Positions 32,231-42,113 of a stretch of DNA of 64,000 nucleotides are shown piece after piece. Both the position numbers and the translations under genes were made by a program. The stretch lies in assembly GCF_010389155.1 (NCBI RefSeq), contig NC_057768.1:14568501-14632500 (forward strand), in the 5' to 3' direction. A model generated the notes under the pieces. The model was given only the letters and a program-made list of their open reading frames with translations. It searched no databases and was not told the origin of the DNA. The first letter of the stretch is position 1; every line of letters begins with the position of its first letter. The DNA comes from Erigeron canadensis (taxonomy: Eukaryota; Streptophyta; Magnoliopsida; Asterales; Asteraceae).

Positions 32231-32833
32231 CAATTCAGAAAATCCAAAAAAAATAAAAATAAGAATGATGAGGTTAAAATGGCATGATTCATGGAGATTT
32301 TTGCCCAAGATCATTTCAACCAAGTATTTTGGCGGGAAAAATAATTTTTGCCCATGATCTTCAAATGGCATGATTCATGGAGATTTGAAGTTTGTTAGCG
32401 TTCGAAAAATTTTCGGTCCATTTTTGTGCCTTTTTGACGCGGTTTCGGTGATATTTTTTTGAAATTATCAAATTTTTCCTATGATCATGATATCTAAAGT
32501 TTACATGAAATTCCAAGTTTCATAAGAACATATTTCGACAGCAAAATTTGGAGGGAAACCTGAAATTCAAAAATTCAAAAATTTTCAATTTTCAATTCTT
32601 AATTCTTCATTTCAATTTAAAACACAATATCATTTCATTTCTTTCCACCTTTGCGCAACAAAATGACAAGTCCAAGTATCTCAAATTCGGTCAAAAATGA
32701 TTACGTCCTCAATTTTTGGTTAACTTCCTCACCGAAGACACCTACTTCATCTGAAATAAAACTTCATAAAGGTGGACTGTGCTCATGTTGTACGACTACT
32801 TTTTCGTAATCTGAAATAACTCCTTGTCAAGTA

Positions 32834-33745
32834 ATGAAGTTAATGATTCATTCGATTGCAACTGAAAATGTAAAGTTTCAAGAGGAAGTAGTCACGTTAC
32901 AAGTTGAGAATGTCAAACTGAAAGAACAGATTACCTACTTTCAAGCTGGGAATGTGAGGCTTAGAAGTGAGATAAAAGAACTTCGAGATGAAATTGGAAA
33001 CCTTAAAGTTTGGAATGAAATTGACAAGCAAACTTTGAAGAAGAATGATGAGTTGATGTCACAAGTTTCATCCTTGGAAGCTCGTCTCTTGAAGGAAACA
33101 ACTATTGCTTCAAAGATAAAGGCTGAAGTGTCAACAATTTCTTTGTCTGATTTGAGTTCTTTGGTTGAAAAACAACTTAAGAAGATTGAAAGTCGAATTG
33201 AATCTTTCAAGTTGAAGTCTCTTGATACAAAAGTTGAAGCTCTTCTGAAACAATCGAGTAGTTCTCCTGCTTACAAGATTGGTGATGTTCCAAAAACCCC
33301 CAACCGTAAAGTGTCTCAGTTTACCAACTATGCCTTGGAAAAGGATAGAAGGTACTCTCAAAAGACAAATATTGATGGAACAAAGACTCTCATTCCATTC
33401 TTATCATTTGAAGACAATACCAAGTTCATCTCTCAAGCAAAAGCTCAGTTGACAAAGACTGTGCCAAAGTCATTTTATAAGCCCAAGTCAATTGAGTCAA
33501 GGACATTGAAATATTCATTTTGGGAGCTATTTGATCTTGCACCAAAACCATTTGCAGTGCAAAAAGTGAATGTCTTTGCATCTCCACTGCTTCCACGAAA
33601 ACTCAACTTTTCAACGACTTCGAGTTTTCACCCTCCATGGACTGCAGATTCTATTCGTCGAATCGATGACACTTTCCTTTGGAGTTTCAAGACTAAAACC
33701 ATTGGGTCTACACTAAAATGGGTCCCAAAGGTTGTTGTTAAGTGA
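32834..33745 (+). CDS. Coiled-coil Gag-like protein of element C
   Basis: 303 residues. Residues 10-130 form a clear heptad coiled-coil (VENVKLKEQITYFQAGN, EIKELRDEIGNLK), and a basic Ser/Pro-rich part follows. The C terminus, STLKWVPKVVVK, resembles the KRWVPKKN end of family-A gag. The family-A gag tail likewise has a coiled-coil before that motif. It lacks the capsid core and CCHC knuckle. A short open stretch from an ATG at 32662, ending in a stop before this ORF, may be a remnant of the missing N-terminal part. The frame is intact, so it may still be expressed. The role is inferred from position and terminal motif only. Confidence 0.6.
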   Translation: MKLMIHSIATENVKFQEEVVTLQVENVKLKEQITYFQAGNVRLRSEIKELRDEIGNLKVWNEIDKQTLKKNDELMSQVSSLEARLLKETTIASKIKAEVSTISLSDLSSLVEKQLKKIESRIESFKLKSLDTKVEALLKQSSSSPAYKIGDVPKTPNRKVSQFTNYALEKDRRYSQKTNIDGTKTLIPFLSFEDNTKFISQAKAQLTKTVPKSFYKPKSIESRTLKYSFWELFDLAPKPFAVQKVNVFASPLLPRKLNFSTTSSFHPPWTADSIRRIDDTFLWSFKTKTIGSTLKWVPKVVVK

Positions 33746-33884
33746 TTCGATGAATATGGCTTATACCCATGTCAGTGTATAACCCGGGCTAAAGATGTTG
33801 TCTATTGGACTACTACTTCATAATGGTTGATTCCCCAGTTTCGAATTCAAAGAAACATGATGAACATGTAGCCACACATTCATC

Positions 33885-34176
33885 ATGAGGGGAAGAAAGA
33901 GAACAATGAAGTCGAACAAGTGTGTGTGCTTTTTTGATTTTTGATGGGGAGAAAGAAGAATTCATCAGTTGAGGGGAAGAAAGATAAATTGTTGACTAAA
34001 GTGATCCCCAAATTGATTCTTTGAAGATAGTTATCGCTAACGTGGTGGGTACGCCGCGGGTACACCCTATACATAAGCGTTGGTGGTACGCAAATATGAC
34101 TGTTTGATCGAGGGGAAGTTTGTGATGAAGAAGAATGTTTGTCTAAATGCTTCAAGAGAGAGATTCATTAATCAAG
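33885..34176 (+). other. Multiple polypurine tracts of element C
   Basis: GAGGGGAAG-type tracts at about 33888, 33968, 34107 and 34167, with GATGGGGAGAAAG near 33945. Repeated PPTs between the last ORF and the 3' LTR are known from Sirevirus elements. Confidence 0.65.
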
Positions 34177-34250
34177 GGGAAGTGTGACAAAGTTAAGATT
34201 GTCAAGAAGATGCTTTCATGTTCAAATCTAAATGCTTTCATGTTCAAATC

Positions 34251-34278
34251 CAAATCAAGCTTAAATTTGTTTATAACA
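34251..34278 (+). repeat. Remnant of the 3' LTR of element C
   Basis: 28 bp identical to the end of the 5' LTR (AAATCAAGCTTAAATTTG and on to ATAACA), then the TSD CATCT. The rest of the 3' LTR is gone. Confidence 0.82.
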
Positions 34279-34283
34279 CATCT

Positions 34284-35430
34284 TTTCATTCTATCTTAGA
34301 CTTAATTTGACTAAGTCTAATCCCTTGTGGATCCATTTTCTTAAACATAGAATAATAAGACAGAGCTCTTAAAATTATAACTCTCTGATAAGTATCAATA
34401 GAATAGTAAGACAGAGTTCTTAAGATTCAAGATTGTTGATAAATATCCTTAGAATGATAAGACCGGGATCTTAAGATTCTTGTTTTCTTGATGATTTGAC
34501 GAATAGATTAGATATCTATAGGTCAATCCCTTAGAACGATAAAACAGGGATTTTAAGGTTCTTGACACCAAAGTCGACGATAACAATAGGTTTATGTCGC
34601 ATTAAGTATTATTTTATAGTTGTAGACTAAGATAAGGTCATAAGGATCTATGGCTTATAATAGTAAAGAATAACAACATTTGGAGAAGAAAATGAAAAAT
34701 GTAGTTATAGATTAAGTCGTTACTATTCTCTATTATGGTAATGAAATAATAAGGAATAACACTAGTATTTTTGTCTCTTTCTTTTGTATTTTAAGCTTAT
34801 ATGTGAAGGTATAGCACAAGAAGCTGTATATATGTTTTATCTGAAGACTTTGATAGTAATTAGAAGAAACATTCAAGAATGAAGACTAAGAGACAAAGAA
34901 TTGCTTTGAAACAGGAAGATCTATGTTCCTGAAGTTTGAGCTTCAAATCTCAAAGTTTCTAGTTTTCATGATATTCAACTAGTACAGGATTGATTGATGG
35001 AAATTCGACTCCTCTATCACATGTCGGTTATGCAAGGCGAGCAAGGTCTCGGGATATGCTTAATACGGAGAGATTTATCGTTGAGGGGGAGGACTACAAC
35101 AAGCTTTGGTGGATTAGTTGATTGTTATGACGATACAGAAAGTTTGAAGTTTGCTATTTAAATCTGAAGTTTCAGGATATCAAGTTTCGGGTATGGAAAT
35201 TAATTTTGTTGTCTCGAAATTATATTTTCAGTGTATTTGTAGAAAATTCCATCTAAAGGAATGAATTTAGAGCAAAAGACTGAAATATTCAAAACAAGGC
35301 TAAGATCATCAAGTTAGTATCATTTGCTTTGACATGGTTAATGTTGAATTTGCTCTAATATAGGTTTAACGAGATGATTATAGCAATGTTTAATTTGTAT
35401 TAGTTGAAGATCTTAGATTTAAATATGAAA
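34284..35430. other. Decayed spacer with degenerate tandem repeats
   Basis: Resumes the minus-strand family-B 3' region after element C. Around 34320-34570 a unit of about 60-70 bp (TTAGAATGATAAGACAGAG...CTTAAGATTCTTG) recurs three to four times. No ORF or recognisable domain to 35430. Confidence 0.5.
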
Positions 35431-36025
35431 GATTATCAAAGATATATGTTAAAATCCTTAGATATAGACAGGTTGTGAATGTAGAAGATTATTTAAAATC
35501 TTAGACATAGACATACTGTGAATATAAAAGGTTAAGTTAAAATCCTTAAACATAGATTTAGTTTGAATGTAGAAGGTTAAGGAAGACCTTAGCATTGGTA
35601 TTAAGTGAATGTGAAAGGATCTACGTTGTTAAAATCCTTAGACATAGACATCATGTAAAGTGTAGAAAGGTTAGGTAAACCTTTAACATCTACATAATGT
35701 GAAATTAGAGGTTATGTAAAGCCTTTGATATAGACTTAATGTGAATGTCATAAAAAATATTAAGTGAATATGAAAGGAATTACATGGTTATTAACTGCCT
35801 TTGACATAGAAACATATTGTTTAAATATGAAAGGCTGAATATTTTATATTTCTTAGACATAGATATATCGTTTAAATTTGAAAGGTTTTTAAGCATACAA
35901 ACCTTAGAAATAGAAACGGATATATGAATGTGAAAGGTAAATGTTGCTTTCAATATATACATTATATTTAAATATGAAAAGTTTTATGTGTCTTTAAAAC
36001 TTTAGATATCGAAATATAATTGTAT
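35430..36025. repeat. Degenerate ~50-60 bp tandem repeat, copy 1
   Basis: Ten or more units of the form CCTTAGACATAGACAT-n-TGTGAATGTGAAAGGTTA. Each unit pairs an AACCTT-like and an AAGGTT-like end. The right part is duplicated at 39308-39680. Confidence 0.75.
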
Positions 36026-36552
36026 ATGTGAAAAGTGTAAAATAATGATTATTTAGGTCATATAGTTATGAAATTATTTTCATAAGAATACGAAGTTATA
36101 ATCAATATATTAAAATGTATGAAATTTATATAATATAAAGAAACTTTGTATTATAAGAATTTCTACATGATTTTGAAATGTGTTTTATACCATCACATTT
36201 CATAATAGAGTGTTTTGGCTGATAATATGATACGAGACAGTAAGGTAATGATGCGTAAATCACGCGAAAAACTAAGCACAGCAGAATTTTAAAACAACTA
36301 TTTTTGGTATTTTCTGGATTTTATGAAATAAACAACAAAACAAAACGATAAATAAAATGATAGATAAAAGAATCCACCACCAAGATTCGTAAAGGCCAAG
36401 CCACCGGAACCAAGGATAAAAGAAACACTCCAACCCACCACTATGTTTGATAAAGGTCTAGCCACCACAAACATAGATAAAAGAATCGAAGATTTTGGAT
36501 CTCACCACTATAATTGATAAAGGACGAACCACCACAATTATAGATAAAGGGA
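36026..36552. other. Spacer with modular hairpins next to gag D1
   Basis: Contains two hairpins with different perfect 9-bp stems but the same loop type: 36441-36476 and 36508-36543. A degenerate third lies at about 36379-36415. The whole block is repeated at about 39690-40196. Confidence 0.7.
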
Positions 36553-37667
36553 TCACTTGGTACACTTAGGATGAGGACCCACATATTCCTTTTTGCCAGC
36601 ATTAGTCACTGCAAATACCTTGCCTTTGTTCTGTCTCTTCCCATCAGATCCCCAAACTTTCTTACTGTTACTCGTCCCAATGCTTTCCTTCCTTTTTGTC
36701 CAAACAACAGTAATAGTTCCACACTGAACCAACTCCTTTGTCATAGCTTCAGACCTCAATATAGCCTCCTCTAGGGTAAGTGGATGAACAGCAGCCATAG
36801 TCGATCTAACCTGAGGAATTAACCCACGAAGATACTTCTCTATACCTTTGTTCTCAGGTTCAACCGAATGTGGAACGAGCCTAGACAGTTCATTAAAACT
36901 GGTAGTATATCGAGCATGATCAGCACCGACCATCTTATGTTCCAAAAACTCTCGATCTAGCTTCATCAGTTCGGTTGTTGTACATAACTTTCTCATCATC
37001 AACTCTCTGAAGTTATACCAAGACATCGCTTCTGCCGCTAATCTGCCTCAGATTCGGCACTGAGTGTTCCACCAAAACAATGCATCTTTAGTGAAAGAGT
37101 TTGCCACATACTTGACCCTTTGTTCAAGAGTACATTCACTAATACCAATCACAACTTCCATCTTTTCTAACCATTGAATAAACTTGACTACTCCACCTCT
37201 ACCATCATACTCTTGCACGCCACAATCCTTAAATATTTTGTAAGTACAAGTCCTGAGACCACTTCTAGGTCCCTTTCGCACATTCCCAATACGAATTCCT
37301 TGATCAACGTCTTCATAATATTCACCATCCTGATCATCCCCTGCGTCGTCATACTGAGCATCATCATACTGAGCATCCTCATACTGAGCATTTTCATTCT
37401 CTGTGTTTTGCGCATTTTGAGCATTTTGTGAATTTTGAGCATTTTGTGCGAGTATACTATTAACCACTTGGGTAATCATGGCTGGGTCTGGTTGCATGCC
37501 AGCTTGCTATTCAGTAATTTCATTTTCAGCTCCACCACGACCGCGGCCACGACCACTACCTCGACCGCCACCGCGGCCTGCACCACAACAGTACCTCGAC
37601 CTCTAAACCTGTTCATTTCCACGACCAGTGCCACGACCAACACCTTGAACTACCTCAGGCCTTGACC
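36553..37667 (-). pseudogene. gag: Chromovirus gag, copy D1 (broken)
   Basis: Minus-strand Ty3/Gypsy Gag: a Gln/Asn/Asp-rich N part with NAQ and YDDAQ repeats (37390-37470), then KFIQWLEKMEVVIG, then the core TTELMKLDREFLEHK, ARYTTSFNELSRLVPH and YLRGLIPQVRSTM. It ends GPHPKCTK just before the expected zinc knuckle. An Arg/Gly-rich segment lies around 37520-37570. Stops and frameshifts separate N and C parts near 37040 and 37500. It joins LTR-like sequence at 37668 without PBS or leader. Confidence 0.85.
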
Positions 37668-39307
37668 AATATATTCCCAAAAGTATGAGTTCAAGTCATG
37701 ATAGTGATAAAATAGGTTATTACAACCAAGCTTAAAAAGAAATAATCCAAGGCATGTAGCCTTAAAGTCTGACAATTAATAAGGAGCATTAATCTCCGAC
37801 GTCCAGCCTAGCATAGCAGTCTTTATCCCTGATTAGCCTGAGCACCTGAAAAGTATACTAAAACGTGTCAACACAAAGGTTGGTGAGTTCGTAGGTTTTA
37901 TGTCAAAAGTCTAGTAAAAGAAATAAGTCTTTTGTCGATTCTTTTATGTCTAAACAAGTAATAGTTCAATATATAACGAGCAGAGGTACGACATAATAAG
38001 TCCAAATGTCTCAAAGTCTGGCCTTACGGTACCTGCCTTAGTCCAAAGTCTCAAAGTCTCAAGTCTCCAATACATACAAAAAGCACGTCAAATATGCACG
38101 TCATTAAGCACAACAACAAACACATAATCACATACATACAACAAGACAGAAGCACGTCAAATGGCATAAGTAACTCTATACGCATAGGCTCAATATTGAA
38201 CATAAAAAGAAATCGAAAAAACTATTTAAAAAGAACAAGTATACTTTTCACCCCAAAATATGTAAAAAGAGGGGCTACGAAACTCACCTGAAAGAAGCAC
38301 AAGTATAAATACCCTAGATCAACGAACAAGAACACGAACAGTCAGATACACTCGAAACAAGCTCACTATCTGCCCAACAGTCCTACATTGTTCACAAGTC
38401 ACTACATAAGAACTTAATTAATGGCACAAGTCCATGTCTTATACTATTGTCTTAGAAAATGCCATTATGTCTCGTCAAATGTCATAATATCTATAATAGT
38501 CTTATTGTCCTTATAAATCGCCCATGTAAAATGCTTCTTTTAATAATGTCACATTCGTAATGTTTATATCTTGTCAACTATTTATATGGAATGTCATTGT
38601 AAAATATGTAAAGTCCGATAAGTCATCGATTATTATTATACAAATGTATAATTTTTTTAGTCCTTATAAAGTCTTTTTAGATATATATATATATATATAT
38701 ATTTATAGTATATGTCCATATTAAATTTAATTCTTATATATATACATATGTCCATATCTATTTAATTCTTGTATATATATGTAGTTATGTCTAATAAGTT
38801 TTTATGTATATATTTATATATATATATCCATATTGATTTCATAATTATGAAAATTGAAATTTAATTATAAACATGGGTCAAATTAATTAAAATATAATTT
38901 AACTTTTTTTAAATACTTTAATTTTTGACTAAATTACCAAAATAATACCCAAACCTTAATCTTTATCATTAAGCCGCCGTTGACCAACAATTTGACCAAC
39001 AGTTTGATCGACGGCTGACCGAACTGAAAAATCAAGATCTAAACACCAAAAGTACAACCCAAATCAAATTTTGAACCAAAGGCATTTTCCAGCTGGTTTG
39101 ACCGGCGTTGTCCGACAGTTTGACTCAAGATTGACCGAATGAAAATCACAAACAAGTCTAGATCTAACCGAAAAACCAATAAAAATTGCTTTTATTCTCG
39201 ACTTTTTAACAATTCCGGCATATACCCGTGAACAATAACCGAAATCAAAGTCTAAGCATCAAATCTAAGCCTCAATAGGTGATTTTCGGATACAAAGTAA
39301 TCGGGTT
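37668..39307 (-). repeat. Family-D LTR fragment (internal part)
   Basis: Matches 42211-43514 of the family-D LTR but carries an extra ~300 bp (38090-38410) missing there. It ends abruptly at 39307 against a repeat of 35680 onward. It contains the TTGAC-rich block (38970-39135). Confidence 0.85.
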
Positions 39308-39680
39308 AAAAGGTTAGGTAAACCTTTAACATATACATAATGTGAATGTAGATGTTATGTAAAGCCTTTGATATAGACTTAATGTCAATGTCATAAAAAA
39401 CATTAAGTGAATATGAAAGGAATTACATGGTTATTAACTGCCTTTGACATAGAAACATATTGTTTAAATGTCAAAGGCTGAATATTTTATATATCTTAGA
39501 CATAGATATATCGTTTAAATTTGAAAGGTTTTTAAGCATACAAACCTTAGAAATAGAAACGGATATATGAATGTGAAAGGTAAATGTTGCTTTCGATATA
39601 TACATTATATTTAAATATGAAAAGTTTTATGTGTCTTTAAAACTTTAGATATCGAAATATAATTGTATATGTGAAAAGTG
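39308..39680. repeat. Degenerate tandem repeat, copy 2
   Basis: Near-identical to 35685-36020; the right part of the same array. Confidence 0.85.
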
Positions 39681-40196
39681 TAAAATAATGATTATTTAGG
39701 TTATATAGTTATGAAATTATTTTCATAAGAATACGAAGTTATAATCAATATATTAAAATGTATGAAATTTATATAATATAAAGAAACTTTGTATTATAAG
39801 AATTTCTACATGATTGTGAAATGTGTTTTATACCATCACATTTCCATAATAGAGTGTTTTGTTCTGATAATATGAAACGAGACAGCAAGGTAATGATGCG
39901 TAAAGCACGCAAAAACTAAGCACAACGGAATTTTAAAACAACTATTTTTGGTATTTTCAAGATTTTATGAAATTAACAACAAAACAAGACGATAAATAAA
40001 ATGATAGATAGAAGAATCCACCACCACGATTCGTAAAGGCCAAGCCACCGGAACCAAGGATAAAGGAAACACTCCAACCCACCACTATGTTTGATAAAGG
40101 TCTAGCCACCACAAACATAGATAAAGGAATCGAAGATTTTGGATCTCACCACTATAATTGATAAAGGACGAACCACTACAATTATAGATAAAGGGA

Positions 40197-41324
40197 TCAC
40201 TTGGTACACTTAGGATGAGGACCCACATATTCCTTTTTGCCAGCATCAGTCACTGCAAATACCTTGCCTTTGTTCTGTCTCTTCCCATCAGATCCCCAAA
40301 CTTTGTTACTGTTACTCGTCCTAGTGCTTTCCTTCCTTTTTGTCCCAACAGCAGTAATAGTTCCACAGTGAACCAACTCCTCTGTCATTGCTTCAGACCT
40401 CAATATAGCCTCCTCTAGGGTAAGTGGATGAACAGAAGCCATAGTCGATCTAACCTGAGGAATTAACCCACGAAGATACCTCTCTATACCTTTGTTCTCA
40501 TGTTCAACCAAATGTGGAACGAGCCTTGACAGTTCATTAAAACTGGTAGTATATCGAGCATGATCAGCACCGACCATCTTATGTTCCAAAAACTCTCGTT
40601 CTAGCTTCACCAGTTCGGTTGCTGTACATAACTTTCTCATCATCAACTCTCTGAAGTTATACCAAGACATCGCCTCTGCCGCTAATCTGCCTCTGATTCG
40701 GCACTGAGTGTTCGACCAAGACAAAGCATCTTTAGTGAAAGAGTTTGCCACATACTTGACCCTTTGTTAAGGAGTACATTCACTAATACCAATCATAGCT
40801 TCCATCTTTTCTAACAATTGAATAAAATTGACTACTCCACCTCTACCATCATACACTTGCACGCCACAATCCTTAAAGTTTTTGTAAGTACAAGTCCTGA
40901 CACCACTTCTAGGTCCCCTTGGCACATTCCCAATACAAATTCCTTAATCAACGTCTTCATAATATTCACCATCCTGATCATCCCCTGCGTCCTCATACTG
41001 AGCATCATCACACTGAGCATCCTCATACTGAGCATTTTCATTCTCTGCGTTTTACGCATTTTGAGCATTTTGTGAATTTTGAGCATTTTGTGCAAGTATA
41101 GTATTAACCACTTGGGTAATCATGGCTGGGTTTGGTTGCATGCCAGCTTGCTATTCAGTAATTTCATTTTCAGCTCCACCACGACCGCGGCCACGACCAC
41201 TACCTCGACCGCCACACCGTCCAGTCCCTCAACCAATTCCACGACCTTGACCAGAGTCTTCTTTTTCACCACGGCCTCTTCCACGACCGCCGCTAGTTCC
41301 AGCACTAGATCTTGTTCTTGCCAT
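40197..41324 (-). pseudogene. gag: Chromovirus gag, copy D2 (broken)
   Basis: Close duplicate of 36553-37667 with a fuller N terminus: ATG at 41324, MARTRSSAGTSGGRGRGRG, an RGG-type Arg/Gly region, then the Asn/Gln repeats and the same gag core. Stops occur near 41150, 41060, 40950 and 40770. It also ends at GPHPKCTK before the zinc knuckle, so both copies share the same 3' truncation and one arose from the other by duplication. Confidence 0.85.
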
Positions 41325-42096
41325 TGTCCTACAACCACACATCGCTAGTCGGGGAAGAATACACTCGACGATGTTAATATCACAAGATACTCTCAGTAAG
41401 CTCTCTCGTCTTATGGTCTAAGGAATGCTATCTAGAACCTAAATTATTCATGCAGTCCACGTCAATGCAATACATATACATATACATATATATACTACTA
41501 ATATATAACCCTAAATCGTAGTTAAAATGTGGTCCGAATCTAACACCTACATCCGTTGCACTAGTGGTGTATCTATACAGGGTGTACGAGCGGCTAACCC
41601 TCCACACTCCTAGTACATCTAATGCAAGGTCGGATCACGGTACTGGTATGCTCTCTAGGTATTGGTCGGGTATGTATACAGGGTGTACCAGCGATTAACC
41701 CTCCACCTAACCAACACCCATTAAGCAGCCCAGGGTAGCTACCACACTCTCACTACAAGTGCAATCACTGATGTCAATAACGGTCGCAAGGCATGGCGGT
41801 AATCATTGAACAGTTGATCAGGCTTTTCTATGATTATCGCTATGCGATACTAGTTAGCGCCATCACTTCATCTTGCTCTAATACACATAAATAATCACAA
41901 TAACACCAAAAGCACACAGTCATCAAATGATAGCCATAGTTAAAATAAACACAGGGATAATAAGTCTATATAGGATATGAACTCAAAATATAAGCGACGT
42001 TAACACGTCTAGAATCCATTTATGATTTCTATCGTAAATCCTATACGGGGTTCTTAGGTTATAGTCTAGGCTGTTGCACCTAATTCTCTACAACCA
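41325..42096 (-). other. Leader between PBS and gag of family D
   Basis: No ORF. A direct repeat, ATACAGGGTGTAC followed by TAACCCTCCAC, occurs at about 41573-41604 and 41677-41706. Confidence 0.65.
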
Positions 42097-42110
42097 CGAC
42101 TCTGATACCA
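42097..42110 (-). other. Primer binding site, tRNA-iMet type (family D)
   Basis: TGGTATCAGAGTCG on the minus strand just after the LTR end. It fixes the minus orientation of the LTR and gag D2. Confidence 0.88.
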
Positions 42111-42113
42111 TTC

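Larger units (their letters stand above)
31084..34278 (+). mobile_element. Non-autonomous Copia element C
   Basis: A 3.2-kb element with a 5-bp TSD, CATCT (31079-31083 and 34279-34283). It has a 254-bp 5' LTR, an iMet primer site, a leader with a palindrome array, one ORF resembling a gag C-terminal part, and several GAGGGGAAG tracts. Only the last ~28 bp of the 3' LTR remain. It has no protease, RT or integrase, so it would need enzymes in trans. Confidence 0.82.

Noticed and set aside
36379..36543. Hammerhead ribozyme or retrozyme
   Set aside because: The CTGATGA and GAAA core boxes are missing.
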